A stretch of 64,000 bases of DNA, taken from positions 248,001-312,000 of the forward strand of contig CP124756.1 of NCBI GenBank assembly GCA_029972225.1, given 5' to 3'. Positions 25,297 through 34,098 of this stretch are shown here, piece after piece. Both the position numbers and the translations under genes were made by a program. The notes beneath the pieces were generated by a model. The model saw nothing but the letters and a program-made list of their open reading frames with translations. It made no database searches and was not told where the DNA came from. The stretch's first letter is position 1, and every line of letters begins with the position of its first letter. Origin of the DNA: Candidatus Thiothrix putei. Lineage in GTDB: Bacteria; Pseudomonadota; Gammaproteobacteria; Thiotrichales; Thiotrichaceae.

Positions 25297-25707
25297 TTAC
25301 AGACCTGAAATGAATTCGACAACTTTATCCAGTTGCTCGTCATTCAGAATCCCCATCGGGCCAAACGGAATCATGATGGTATTAGGATTCGCGACCCGTG
25401 CATCATAGATTTGGGCTTTGAGTTTTTCTTTATCTGGGAAACGCGCTGCCATTCCAATTAATGGTGGACCAATATTGCCGGGCAATTCACCGCCAGCAAT
25501 CATGTGACACGCCAAGCAGTTGCCCAACCCACGATCAAATGCCAAGTCTTTACCTGTCATTTCTTTTTTTGCTTCTGCTGGTTTTGCTTCCGCTTTTGCA
25601 GCGTCTGCTTTTTTATCATCGGCTGCATAAGCAGACGAGAATACAGCGGTTAAAGCCAACACGGAAACCGATGCTGACATTACCAAAGTGCGAAAAAGTT
25701 TCCGCAT
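25297..25707 (-). CDS. soxX: SoxX, c-type cytochrome subunit of SoxXA
   Basis: 136-aa mono-heme cytochrome c. Signal peptide residues 1-28 (SSAYA), a 25-residue Ala/Lys-rich linker, then the heme motif CLACH (Cys64, Cys67, His68) and IMIPFGPMGILND with the likely distal methionine. First gene of the sox run; GAGGAGGTC precedes the ATG. The 201-base upstream region holds a 24-base palindrome but no obvious copy of the GGAAT-CGTC motif, so this promoter may be controlled differently from soxB. Confidence 0.94.
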   Translation of the reverse strand: MRKLFRTLVMSASVSVLALTAVFSSAYAADDKKADAAKAEAKPAEAKKEMTGKDLAFDRGLGNCLACHMIAGGELPGNIGPPLIGMAARFPDKEKLKAQIYDARVANPNTIMIPFGPMGILNDEQLDKVVEFISGL

Positions 25708-25878
25708 AACGACCTCCTCTCTAAACGAAACATTTCGATGAAACGTGTTTCTCTACGCTTGTGAGATGGCTGGTGTAGTACATCTTGCCAAACATTGAGA
25801 AATATCAACTTTCGGATTGGGAGCTTAACTGATTGTGGTAAAACACGCAAAAAAACTTTAATAAAACCAGTGGTTTAT

Positions 25879-25902
25879 ATAAGAATATAATTATATTCTT
25901 AT
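25879..25902. promoter_or_regulatory. 24-base perfect AT-rich palindrome upstream of soxX
   Basis: ATAAGAATATAA followed directly by its exact complement TTATATTCTTAT. It is 172 bases before the soxX start and 6 bases after the stop of the M48 protease gene. It could be an operator for a dimeric regulator of the sox operon or a weak terminator of the protease gene; its lack of G/C and of a T run makes an operator at least as likely. Confidence 0.5.
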
Positions 25903-25908
25903 TATTGG

Positions 25909-27333
25909 TTAAAACTTGTCGAGTTGCTTTTCTTTGGCTTCCATTTGTTCAATGTCACGAGCCATGGCTTGAAAGCGGGCGCTAGTGTGTGCGGGGTTGC
26001 CGGGCAGTCGTGAAGCTTGTTCGAGAATGGCTTTGGCGTGTTTGTATTCGCCCATGCGAATACTACGCTCCGCAGCGGAGCGATAGGCTTCGGCTGGTTG
26101 TCCTGCTTGTTCGGCAACCCGTTGGCGAATTTCGAGGAACTCTAAACTGGTTTGCTCAGTGAGTTGCGTTTGCTTAATCAGTTGCCATGCTTGAGGGGCT
26201 TTTTTATTGGCGAGCAAGGCTTCTGCGAGTGGGGCGAGTAAATCTTCTTGACTGGGATAAGCGGTTACTAAAGGGGTCAACAGGGTTTCAGTCTCGGCAT
26301 GACGCCGGGTTGCATTCAAGGCGGCAGCAATGGTTAAGGCGACAGGGAGTTGGCGTGATTGCGTACCGAGTGTTTGCAAGGTGGCGTTTGGATTACCCCG
26401 GCGTAATTGGCTGACAGCTTGAGCATATTGTACGAGTTGTGGGATGCCTTCTGTAACCGCAGGCGAGTTTGGGGCAGTTAGGGCGCGAAGTTTTTCGCGG
26501 GCATACAAGTAGTCGTTGTCTTCGTGCACGGTACGCTTGCCCATTTGATTGGCTTGGGCGCGGGTATCACTGAGGCGATCAATGCTTTGCGGGTGAGTGC
26601 GCAAATATTGAGTAATATCACCGTGTAGGTCAGAGGTGCGTCTGTCCAGTTTTTCCATGAAAAGTGGCATGGCTTGTGGGTCTAGCCCTGCACTGGCAAG
26701 GATGCGTAAGCCTGTGCGGTCGGCTTCGGTTTCCATTTGGCGACTGAAGCTCAGTTGACGGTGCAGTTGGGTAGCAATCGTGCTGCTAATAATGGCTTGT
26801 GCTGCTTCCGGGCTTTTGGAGGCTGCTGCCGCTCCTGCGAGTACTCCCAGCCCCGTCATGAGTGGATTGCCTTTTTGACCTGCCAGCATTCTGGCGATGT
26901 GACGCTGGGAAACGTGGGCAATTTCATGGGCGACCACAGCGGCTAATTCACTTTCAGAGCGGGTGTTGAGAATTAACCCGGAATGGATGACGATGACGCC
27001 ACCGGGCATGGCGTAAGCATTGATTTCGGGGTCTTTGACAATCAGGAAGTAGTAATTGCCACCACCGGGTGCATGGGCGGTAAGGCGATTGCCGAGGGCG
27101 CGTAGCCAGCCGCTGAGTTCGGGGTCTTCGATGATGGGTTCACGACCCCGCAATTCACGGATAAGTTTAATGCCTAATAGGGATTCTTGCGTGCTGCTGA
27201 GGGTATTGCTGGCGGGGTCTCCTAGATCAGGAATATTGATGCTGGGTAATTCCAGATCGAGTGCCGCTTGGCTGCTGGTAGTGAGACTTAAGCAGAGGGC
27301 TATTAAGCTGGCATTGATTAGGTGTTTCATCAT
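25909..27333 (-). CDS. BepA-like periplasmic M48 metalloprotease with TPR repeats
   Basis: 474-aa exported zinc protease. Signal peptide about residues 1-23, then the M48 domain with VVAHEIAHVSQRH (His136, Glu137, His140) and METEADRTGLRILASAG supplying the third ligand. The C-terminal half is helical TPR-type repeats. This matches BepA/YfgC, which assists or degrades outer-membrane proteins such as LptD. ATG 27333 or the next codon can start it. Stands alone, with a 76-base gap after moaC upstream genes read into it from the same strand. Confidence 0.88.
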   Translation of the reverse strand: MMKHLINASLIALCLSLTTSSQAALDLELPSINIPDLGDPASNTLSSTQESLLGIKLIRELRGREPIIEDPELSGWLRALGNRLTAHAPGGGNYYFLIVKDPEINAYAMPGGVIVIHSGLILNTRSESELAAVVAHEIAHVSQRHIARMLAGQKGNPLMTGLGVLAGAAAASKSPEAAQAIISSTIATQLHRQLSFSRQMETEADRTGLRILASAGLDPQAMPLFMEKLDRRTSDLHGDITQYLRTHPQSIDRLSDTRAQANQMGKRTVHEDNDYLYAREKLRALTAPNSPAVTEGIPQLVQYAQAVSQLRRGNPNATLQTLGTQSRQLPVALTIAAALNATRRHAETETLLTPLVTAYPSQEDLLAPLAEALLANKKAPQAWQLIKQTQLTEQTSLEFLEIRQRVAEQAGQPAEAYRSAAERSIRMGEYKHAKAILEQASRLPGNPAHTSARFQAMARDIEQMEAKEKQLDKF

Positions 27334-27409
27334 TAATCGAGCTTCCGGGTTGGCTTAGCTAACTATAGCCGTAATGCCCTAAAAAGTATGTTTTCCCTTG
27401 TATCGCAGG

Positions 27410-27898
27410 CTATGATGTTGCAGGTTGAGTCCAATCCCCGGATTTTCCACCGGATTTTTTTAGCAGGCGAATGCCTTCCATCGACATGCCTTTATCAATG
27501 GCTTTACACATATCGTAAATGGTGAGTAAGGTGATTTGTACCGCAGTCAGTGCCTCCATCTCGACACCTGTTTGTCCGCGTGTTTCTACGCTGACGCGAC
27601 AGTGGACGGATGCTGTGCTTGTCTGAGGGGTCAATTCAATGTCGACTTTGGTCAGGGCGAGCGGGTGACACAGCGGAATCAAATCGGCAGTTTTTTTTGC
27701 TGCCATAATGCCTGCAATACGGGCAATACCCAGTACATCACCTTTTTTATGGTCGCCTTGCAGGATTTTTTCCAAGGTTTGTGGTTGCATGTCGATGCGC
27801 CCTTCCGCCACAGCGATGCGGTGGGTGAAGTGTTTTCCCCCAACATCAACCATGTGTGCTTGCCCTTGAGCATTGAAATGGGTGAGTTGGTCATTCAT
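27410..27898 (-). CDS. moaC: MoaC, cyclic pyranopterin monophosphate synthase
   Basis: 162-aa enzyme of molybdenum cofactor synthesis, acting after MoaA on the GTP-derived intermediate. Seen: [36 protein letters not shown] and [22 protein letters not shown]. Its start overlaps the DJ-1 gene stop by 4 bases. No other moa gene is nearby. The product would serve molybdoenzymes encoded elsewhere. Confidence 0.94.
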   Translation of the reverse strand: MNDQLTHFNAQGQAHMVDVGGKHFTHRIAVAEGRIDMQPQTLEKILQGDHKKGDVLGIARIAGIMAAKKTADLIPLCHPLALTKVDIELTPQTSTASVHCRVSVETRGQTGVEMEALTAVQITLLTIYDMCKAIDKGMSMEGIRLLKKSGGKSGDWTQPATS

Positions 27899-28446
27899 GG
27901 GCGTTGTAAACCTGCTTCCACTCGGTCACGGACAGTCTTATCTGTCAATAGCTCGATAAGCTGTAAGCTAAAATCCATGGCAGTGCCGGGGCCGCGCGAT
28001 GTAATGACCTTGCCATCTATAACCATCGGTTGTTGAGTCAGGTGTACGTGACTCGTGTCGATAGCAGCAAGAGCACCGGGGTAAGCTGTCAGGGTGCGCC
28101 CTTTTAGGATGCCATTTTCAACCAATACTTTAGGGGCGGCACAAATGGCTGCAATATAGCTGCCTTCAGCCGCTAGTCGGTGAATTAAGGTGTGAATGCG
28201 AGCATCCGTGTTTAAGTTGTCGGCTCCCGGCAGGCCGCCGGGAAGCACGAGTAAGTCGAAGTGTTGCGCTAAAACGTCATCCAATAAGCAGTCAGCTAAC
28301 AACCTTGTGCCGCGAGAGCAATGCACGGGAGCATCTTTCAGGCTAGCAGTGATTACCTCGATAGCGGCGCGTCTGAGCAAGTCAATCAGGGTGACAGCTT
28401 CCAATTCTTCGCAGCCGTCAGCTAGTGGAATCAGTACTCTGGGCAT
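27895..28446 (-). CDS. DJ-1/YajL family protein
   Basis: 183-aa DJ-1/ThiJ/PfpI-superfamily protein. The reactive cysteine is Cys102 in [12 protein letters not shown], and the supporting acid is at Glu14-Glu15 ([10 protein letters not shown]). YajL in E. coli protects against oxidative and thiol stress and covalent adducts. The start shares TAATG with the stop of ctpA (1-base overlap), and the gene overlaps moaC by 4 bases, so ctpA, this gene and moaC are one transcript. Confidence 0.88.
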   Translation of the reverse strand: MPRVLIPLADGCEELEAVTLIDLLRRAAIEVITASLKDAPVHCSRGTRLLADCLLDDVLAQHFDLLVLPGGLPGADNLNTDARIHTLIHRLAAEGSYIAAICAAPKVLVENGILKGRTLTAYPGALAAIDTSHVHLTQQPMVIDGKVITSRGPGTAMDFSLQLIELLTDKTVRDRVEAGLQRP

Positions 28447-29879
28447 TACATGACCTTGCCGTTACTGGCTTCTGCTGTGGCAGGTTCAGGTTTTAAGCGT
28501 GTTTGTACTAAATCCATGCCTTTAAGAATATTCAGTGCTTCAAAGAGCTGATAGTCGTCTTCCGCCAAGGGTGATTTGGCTTTGTCGGCTTCGATAGCCT
28601 TGTCTGTCTTTTCCTCTGATTTAACCGGTGCTGTTTCAGGCTTTTCCTCAGTTGGTTTGGCCTTTTTCTCGGTTTGATCTTTGCCGTTGGGGTTGCTGAG
28701 GTGTTTGCTTAAATTGGCTTCTGATACCGGATCGAGTATTTCGTCAGTGCCTTCGGCGTCTTCTTTCACTTTAAGTGCTTTGAGTTCAATGTCAGGTGCA
28801 ATGCCTTCTGCTTGGATGGAGCGCCCAGAAGGGGTGAAGTAGCGTGCAGTGGTGAGCTTGACTGCTGTTTTCTCATCCAATTGCAGGACAGTTTGTACTG
28901 AGCCTTTGCCAAAGGTTTTTTGCCCAACAATCAACGCCCGTTTGTGGTCTTTGAGTGCGCCAGCCACAATTTCAGAGGCAGACGCTGAACCTTGGTTGAC
29001 TAGCACGACAATAGGGGCATTGTCGATGGCATCGCCTTTTTGGGCGCTGTATTCCATTTTGGCATCTTCGACACGTCCTTCGGTATACACAATCTTACCC
29101 GAATCAAGAAACGCATCGGATACCCCTACGGCAGCATTTAGCACACCACCGGGATTATTACGCAAGTCAAGGATTAAGCCGCGTAAATTGCCTTTGTTTT
29201 CTTTTTTCAGGGCTTCAATGCCTTCCAATAAGGCTTCAGTGGTTTTGGCTTGGAAGCTGGTGATGCGGAGATAGCCGTAACCCGGCTCCAGAATGCGTTG
29301 CTTGACGCTTTTTACCTGGATGATGTCACGCTTGATGCTGACTTTGAAGGGTTTGTCTTTACCTTCGCGGACGATCATTAGGTCAATATTGCTGCCGGGT
29401 TTGCCACGCATCAATTTAACAGCATCGTTTAGAGTCATGCCTTTCACTGGGGTTTCGTCCAGACGGATGATTAAGTCGCCTGCTTGTAAGCCTGCTTTTT
29501 GCGCCGGGGTGTCATCAATAGGGGAGATAACTTTTACGAAGCCGTCTTCCATGCCGACTTCGATGCCTAAACCGCCGAATTCACCGCTAGTACCGACTTG
29601 CAACTCCTTGAACTCTTCCTCGTCCAGATAGGCGGAGTGTGGGTCAAGGTTGCTGAGCATTCCTCTGATAGCATTGGTCATCAGGTCTTTGTCTTTGACG
29701 TCTTCAACATAGTTGTCTTTGATGCGGGAATACACCTCGGAAAATTGTTGCAACTCATCTAACGGCGGAGAGTTCTCGACCGTTTGCCGGAAAGCGAACA
29801 CATTGAGGCTGATGCTGGTAGTAACACCAATCAATACGCCAGCCATAGTGCCAGCCAGAACGCGGTAACGTGTATGCAT
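28446..29879 (-). CDS. ctpA: S41 carboxyl-terminal processing protease
   Basis: 477-aa periplasmic serine protease. N-terminal signal anchor (VLAGTMAGVLIGVTTSISL), a PDZ domain (GEFGGLGIEVGMEDGFVKVI), then the S41 core with NQGSASASEIVAGALKDH (catalytic serine) and GQKTFGKGSVQ (catalytic lysine). A long Lys/Glu/Thr-rich segment follows before the C-terminus. ATG 29879 was chosen: GGAGAG lies 8 bases upstream, while the longer frame begins in non-coding-like sequence. Often next to envC, as here, in cell-envelope maintenance. Confidence 0.92.
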   Translation of the reverse strand: MHTRYRVLAGTMAGVLIGVTTSISLNVFAFRQTVENSPPLDELQQFSEVYSRIKDNYVEDVKDKDLMTNAIRGMLSNLDPHSAYLDEEEFKELQVGTSGEFGGLGIEVGMEDGFVKVISPIDDTPAQKAGLQAGDLIIRLDETPVKGMTLNDAVKLMRGKPGSNIDLMIVREGKDKPFKVSIKRDIIQVKSVKQRILEPGYGYLRITSFQAKTTEALLEGIEALKKENKGNLRGLILDLRNNPGGVLNAAVGVSDAFLDSGKIVYTEGRVEDAKMEYSAQKGDAIDNAPIVVLVNQGSASASEIVAGALKDHKRALIVGQKTFGKGSVQTVLQLDEKTAVKLTTARYFTPSGRSIQAEGIAPDIELKALKVKEDAEGTDEILDPVSEANLSKHLSNPNGKDQTEKKAKPTEEKPETAPVKSEEKTDKAIEADKAKSPLAEDDYQLFEALNILKGMDLVQTRLKPEPATAEASNGKVM

Positions 29880-29904
29880 AATCGTTTCTCTCCAAATATT
29901 TTGG

Positions 29905-29926
29905 CTGCTGACGTCCCTGTCAGCAG
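29905..29926. repeat. Hairpin in the ctpA leader
   Basis: CTGCTGAC and GTCAGCAG form a perfect 8-base-pair stem with a 6-base loop, 26 bases before the ctpA start on the minus strand. It may shape the leader mRNA or be part of an operator. Nothing more can be said from sequence. Confidence 0.4.
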
Positions 29927-30052
29927 AATTATTTTGTTGCGGCGTTGCGTTTACAGTGTGATTTGCAAAACGATGCCAGTTTACCACTGTGTGGCAGAAA
30001 TGCACTTTGTTGTTGTAAAAATGGTGAATTGTAAAATTATTATCGGTTTACT

Positions 30053-31285
30053 TTAACGGCACCAGCGTGCTGGATTTTGTGGGGTTGTACCCTGCCTGAT
30101 TTCAAAATACAGGGCATCTCGGCTTTGCCCGCTGGAGTTACCTACGGCTGCAATGGTTTCGTTAGCACTGACGTTAGCCCCTTCTCTCTTATATACCGCG
30201 CGATTATAGCCGTAAAGGCTCATGTAATTGTTGTCGTGTTCAATGATGATTAAATGCCCGTAACCATCCATCCAGCCTGAAAAGGCGACTCTGCCTTTGG
30301 CGATCGCTTTGACTTTGCTGCCGCCAGGAGCCGCTAAGACAACACCGCGCCACCGTTGTTTTTCATTACGGGATGAGCCATAGCTGTGGATGATTTTACC
30401 ATTCACTGGCCAAGGTAGTTTACCCCGTAGTGTTGAAAATGCTTGATTTGAGTGGGTATTGACGGGTTGAGGTGATTCTTCTGGAGATGCTTGCTTAGCA
30501 GGAGTGTTTTTCTTGGTGTTGGTCGCTGCTTGTTGAGGGCGAGATGCTTCTGTTTTCGGTGTTGTTTCTTGCACGCTGTCTGCTGCCTTACGTGCGGCTA
30601 AGCGATCGACGACGGCTTGTAGACTCGCCTCTTCCGCCTTCAGTTTGCTCAGCTTTTTCTCAGTGGTGTGGATGTCGCTTTTCACATTGATTAAGGCATT
30701 GGAGCGTGCTTTGAGCGTACTTTCAATATCGACTTTTTGTTGCTCCAAGGTTTTGTTAAGCGTTTGTAGTTGGGCGTTATCGGTTTCAATCGTGGTGCGC
30801 ACAGCGTCAAGCTCTTTTAGCGTTTTTTGAACGCTTTGAATACGGGTGACGCGATTGTCATTTAAGTACTCGAAGTAGCGGATGGTGCGGCTGATGTCCG
30901 AAGGTTCGTCTTGGCGCAGTAGCAAACGCAGATGCGATTGTTCTCCTGCGGTATACAGTGCCTGTAGCTGCTGAGCGAGACCCGATTTCTGTGAGGCGAG
31001 TTCCGCATCCAGTTTTTGCTGTTTACGGGCAGAGTCTTCTAGTTTGACCAGTGTCGCCTCGATCTTTTTTTCTGTCTGATAATACTTGTCAGAAATGTCA
31101 CCTAGCTTTTTCTCAAGTTGCGTGACTTCTTCCTGCAACTCGCGGGATTCACCTTTCTGGTTTTGTAAACTGTTGGAAAGCTGGCGAATATCGCGCTGTA
31201 ACTGCTGTTGTTTTTGGGTGTCAGCAATGCTCGTGCTGCTCCAGGCAAGCAGTAGGGTGGCGAGTGGTAGTAAGTAAAATTTCAC
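30053..31285 (-). CDS. envC: EnvC-like murein hydrolase activator
   Basis: 410-aa periplasmic protein: signal peptide (TLLLAWSSTSIA), long coiled coil (about residues 25-240), low-complexity Thr/Pro/Ala linker, and a C-terminal LytM/M23 domain. The usual zinc ligands are lost: RWRGVVLAAP stands where active enzymes have HxGxD, and ALYFEIR replaces LHFEIR. That is the degenerate EnvC pattern, an activator of cell-division amidases rather than an enzyme. The start is GTG 31285. Same strand as ctpA with a 173-base gap. Confidence 0.88.
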   Translation of the reverse strand: MKFYLLPLATLLLAWSSTSIADTQKQQQLQRDIRQLSNSLQNQKGESRELQEEVTQLEKKLGDISDKYYQTEKKIEATLVKLEDSARKQQKLDAELASQKSGLAQQLQALYTAGEQSHLRLLLRQDEPSDISRTIRYFEYLNDNRVTRIQSVQKTLKELDAVRTTIETDNAQLQTLNKTLEQQKVDIESTLKARSNALINVKSDIHTTEKKLSKLKAEEASLQAVVDRLAARKAADSVQETTPKTEASRPQQAATNTKKNTPAKQASPEESPQPVNTHSNQAFSTLRGKLPWPVNGKIIHSYGSSRNEKQRWRGVVLAAPGGSKVKAIAKGRVAFSGWMDGYGHLIIIEHDNNYMSLYGYNRAVYKREGANVSANETIAAVGNSSGQSRDALYFEIRQGTTPQNPARWCR

Positions 31286-31361
31286 CGTTTGTCAGCATTC
31301 TTAGGGGTCTATAATGCCAACGAGTCTACCATAAGAAAGGGATGACACGGAATGCAATAGG

Positions 31362-31393
31362 GTATATTATTGTATTTGTCTATACTAATATAC
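31362..31393. promoter_or_regulatory. Inverted repeat upstream of the ArsR gene
   Basis: GTATATTA (31362-31369) and TAATATAC (31386-31393) are exact inverted copies separated by 16 bases, in the 179-base region between envC and arsR. A dimeric winged-helix regulator could bind here for autoregulation. Chance occurrence in AT-rich DNA cannot be excluded. Confidence 0.35.
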
Positions 31394-31464
31394 TGTAGTT
31401 GCCTGTTGTATAGTGCTTTTCAAAGACAGCAACTTAAAAAATACCATTTTCGATGAGGACATCT

Positions 31465-31809
31465 ATGGGTAGCATTGCTCTCGGCAGTAAGTGTGACTTC
31501 ACGATTGAAGATATGTTGGTCAAGGAAGAAGACATCGACCGTGCTTCCCGTTCTTTGAAAGCGATTTCGCATCCGTTGCGCTTGAAAATTTTATGTGTTT
31601 TGGGTGATAAAGAAGTTAGTGTACAAGATATCGTTGATAATGTGGGTACGTCTCAAAGCAATATTTCGCAACATTTAGCTATTTTGCGGGATAAAGGTAT
31701 TTTGGCGTCACGTAAAGATGCAAATCGTGTTTATTATCGTGTTGGTGATTACCGTACCTTGCGCCTTATCAGTATGATGCAGGAAGTTTTTTGCAGCGCT
31801 CCGCATTGA
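31465..31809 (+). CDS. ArsR-family regulator, candidate persulfide sensor
   Basis: 114-aa winged-helix repressor. HTH: VQDIVDNVGTSQSNISQHLAIL; wing: SRKDANRVYYRVGD. Cysteines are Cys10, Cys44 (LKILCVLGDKE) and Cys110 (QEVFCSAPH). The Cys44-Cys110 spacing of 66 equals that of the sensing pair (41 and 107) in SqrR/BigR-type persulfide sensors as I recall them. The start 31465 was chosen since GAGGA is correctly placed there, whereas the ATG at 31453 overlaps that site. It precedes a rhodanese and glutaredoxin. Metal-binding motifs of ArsR/SmtB (CVC in helix 3) are absent. Confidence 0.85.
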   Translation: MGSIALGSKCDFTIEDMLVKEEDIDRASRSLKAISHPLRLKILCVLGDKEVSVQDIVDNVGTSQSNISQHLAILRDKGILASRKDANRVYYRVGDYRTLRLISMMQEVFCSAPH

Positions 31810-31906
31810 CTATCGGCTGACTATTACCAAAAAACTGTGATTAGGGGTTTACCTGCTTCTTCGTGATGTATATCTTTAGCCACTGTTCGTAGCTGAAGGG
31901 TTTAAT

Positions 31907-32332
31907 GTGGAAGAGTATATTGTTTTCGCCCGTAGTCACCCTCTGTTGATTATGGGGTTGATTGCTATCTTAGGCATGATCATCTGGTCAGAGATCAGTC
32001 GCTTCACCCGCAAGTATAAACAAGTTAATACCACTCAGGCAGTGCAGATTCTCAATCAGGACGGTTCTGTGGTTATTGATGTGCGCGAAGATAACGAAGT
32101 GAATAGTGGCAAAATCAAGGGTGCTAAACACATTCCTTTAGGGCAATTAAAAAAGCGCATGGTGGAACTGGAGCAGGCTAAAAGTAAGCCTGTTCTTGTG
32201 TATTGCCGCAGTGGTAGCCGTTCTGCCCATGCTTGCAGTGTGATGACAAAAGCCGGTTTTGAAAACGTAAGTAACTTGGCTGGCGGCATTATGGCGTGGG
32301 AGTCAGCCAATCTTCCGGTAAGTAAACGATGA
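31907..32332 (+). CDS. Membrane-anchored rhodanese (YibN type)
   Basis: 141-aa protein with one N-terminal membrane helix (LLIMGLIAILGMIIWSEI) and a cytoplasmic rhodanese domain: VVIDVREDNEVNSGKI, active-site VYCRSGSRSAH, and NLAGGIMAWE. The start is GTG 31907 after GAAGGG. It overlaps grxC by 4 bases. The order rhodanese-grxC-secB-gpsA is conserved in many gammaproteobacteria. Substrate unknown; here it also follows a possible persulfide-sensing ArsR regulator. Confidence 0.9.
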   Translation: MEEYIVFARSHPLLIMGLIAILGMIIWSEISRFTRKYKQVNTTQAVQILNQDGSVVIDVREDNEVNSGKIKGAKHIPLGQLKKRMVELEQAKSKPVLVYCRSGSRSAHACSVMTKAGFENVSNLAGGIMAWESANLPVSKR

Positions 32333-32592
32333 AGCAGCGCCCAGTACGCATGTATGCCACGCTTTTTTGCCCGTATTGTCTGCGGGCGCGGATGTTGCTC
32401 AAGAGTAAAGGCATTGAGTACGAAGAGATTAGTGTGGGGAGTGACGCCGAACTTTGGGCGGAAATGGAGCGTCTGAGTCAGCGTGATACGGTTCCGCAAA
32501 TATTCATTGGTGATTTATCTATCGGTGGTTATGATGACATGGCGGCTTTAGACCGTGCGGGCAAACTTGATGCCTTGCTATTTGAATCTTAA
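32329..32592 (+). CDS. grxC: Glutaredoxin 3
   Basis: 87-aa dithiol glutaredoxin with active site CPYC (Cys14, Cys17) and the glutathione-binding TVPQIFIGDLSIGGYDD. It reduces mixed disulfides with glutathione. Translation is coupled to the rhodanese gene by a 4-base overlap and secB follows after 21 bases. Confidence 0.95.
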   Translation: MKQRPVRMYATLFCPYCLRARMLLKSKGIEYEEISVGSDAELWAEMERLSQRDTVPQIFIGDLSIGGYDDMAALDRAGKLDALLFES

Positions 32593-32613
32593 ATCCATTT
32601 GTAGGGGTATGCT

Positions 32614-33069
32614 ATGAGCGAAGCTCAACCACAAGAGCAACAATTTATTATTCAACGCATCTACGTTAAAGATGTGTCGTTTGAAGCACCTAATTCACCT
32701 GCGATTTTCACCCAAGAGTGGAACCCCAATACCAATCTGGATTTGAATACCAAGGTCAATACCCTCGCTAACGATAATTACGAAGTAGAGCTGTTCATTA
32801 CGATCACGGTGAAAAGTGATGAAAAAACTGCCTTTTTGGTTGAAGTCAAACAAGCGGGCGTATTCTTCATTCAGGGCTATGGAGCCGAGCAACTCAACCA
32901 TTTGTTAGCTGCTTATTGTCCGAATATTCTGTTTCCGTATGCGCGTGAAGTGATTGCGGGGATGGTTTCTAAAGGCAGCTTCCCGGAATTGCATTTGTCC
33001 CCAATCAATTTCGATGCTTTGTATGCTCGCCGTTTACAGGAAGAGCAAGCGAAAGCTGGCGCTGCATGA
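32614..33069 (+). CDS. secB: SecB, protein-export chaperone
   Basis: 151-aa SecB, a tetrameric chaperone that keeps precursors unfolded and hands them to SecA. Seen: FIIQRIYVKDVSFEAPNSP, YEVELFITITVK, and the helix region CPNILFPYAREVIAGMVSKG. Typical length. Overlaps gpsA by 4 bases. Confidence 0.97.
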   Translation: MSEAQPQEQQFIIQRIYVKDVSFEAPNSPAIFTQEWNPNTNLDLNTKVNTLANDNYEVELFITITVKSDEKTAFLVEVKQAGVFFIQGYGAEQLNHLLAAYCPNILFPYAREVIAGMVSKGSFPELHLSPINFDALYARRLQEEQAKAGAA

Positions 33070-34073
33070 GTGAACGCATCCAGTCCATCGCGGTTTACGG
33101 TGCGGGTTCATGGGGAACCGCGTTAGCGTTGCAATTGGCGCGTAACGGGCTGAATGTGTTGCTGTGGGATATTAATTCTGAGCACGTTGCTAATCTTAAT
33201 CGGCAACGTGAAAATGCGCATTACCTGCCCGGTATTCCTTTTCCTGATAAGCTCCATTGTTCGGATGATTTGCCAACGGTGGCGGCGTTTGCGGATTACC
33301 ATTTGGTGGTTGTGCCGAGTCATGTGTTCCGTGAAATGTTGCGGAAACTGGCTCCCTTATTGAACGCTGACGCTGCGGTTCTGTGGGCGACCAAAGGCTT
33401 GGAGTTGGAAACGGGTAAGTTACTGCATCAGGTGCTGGAAGAGGAATTGCCGCAATGCCGCGCTTATGGTGTGGTGTCCGGCCCTACCTTTGCGGCTGAA
33501 GTGGCGCGTGGTCTGCCGACTGCCATGACCGTGGCAGCGAATCAGTCTACGTTGGCGCAAGCTGTTGCTGCGGCGTTTAGTGCGGCGAATTATCGCGCTT
33601 ACATCAGTAACGATGTGTTAGGGGTGGAATTGGGCGGGGCGGTGAAAAATGTCTTGGCGATTGCGGCGGGCATTTCCGATGGTTTAGGCTTTGGTGCGAA
33701 TGCGCGGGTGGCAATTGTGACACGCGGATTGGCAGAAATCATGCGTTTGGGCGCAAAGCTCGGCGCACAACCCGAAACGTTAATGGGTTTAGCCGGTGTC
33801 GGTGATTTGGTACTGACTTGCACTGATAACCAGTCGCGCAATCGGCGTTTGGGTTTGGCATTAGGACAAGGCAAAAGCCGGGATGCTGCAATTGCTGAGA
33901 TTGGTCAAGCGGTGGAGGGGGCTAAATCAGCGCTTTCCATCGGCAAACTGGCTGAACGTGCTGGGGTGGAAATGCCTATTTGCCAACAAGTTTACCGTAT
34001 TCTTTATGAGCACTTGCCGCCCAAACAGGCCGTAAACGAACTGCTTTCCCGTGATTTGAAAGCGGAGTTCTGA
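33066..34073 (+). CDS. gpsA: GpsA, glycerol-3-phosphate dehydrogenase [NAD(P)+]
   Basis: 335-aa cytoplasmic enzyme making sn-glycerol 3-phosphate from dihydroxyacetone phosphate for phospholipids. Seen: nucleotide-binding VYGAGSWGTALALQLARNG, catalytic ELGGAVKNVLAIAAGI, and GLAGVGDLVLTC. Usual length and the usual neighbour of secB. Confidence 0.97.
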   Translation: MSERIQSIAVYGAGSWGTALALQLARNGLNVLLWDINSEHVANLNRQRENAHYLPGIPFPDKLHCSDDLPTVAAFADYHLVVVPSHVFREMLRKLAPLLNADAAVLWATKGLELETGKLLHQVLEEELPQCRAYGVVSGPTFAAEVARGLPTAMTVAANQSTLAQAVAAAFSAANYRAYISNDVLGVELGGAVKNVLAIAAGISDGLGFGANARVAIVTRGLAEIMRLGAKLGAQPETLMGLAGVGDLVLTCTDNQSRNRRLGLALGQGKSRDAAIAEIGQAVEGAKSALSIGKLAERAGVEMPICQQVYRILYEHLPPKQAVNELLSRDLKAEF

Positions 34074-34098
34074 TCATCTACTAATCAGGGGTTCACGC

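Noticed and set aside
15691..25707. soxCD genes
   Set aside because: No molybdenum sulfur dehydrogenase or its cytochrome is present here; absence from the window does not show absence from the genome.
31285..31452. Sigma-70 promoter for the ArsR gene from the TATACT boxes near 31381-31395
   Set aside because: No -35 box with acceptable spacing could be matched, so only the inverted repeat is reported.
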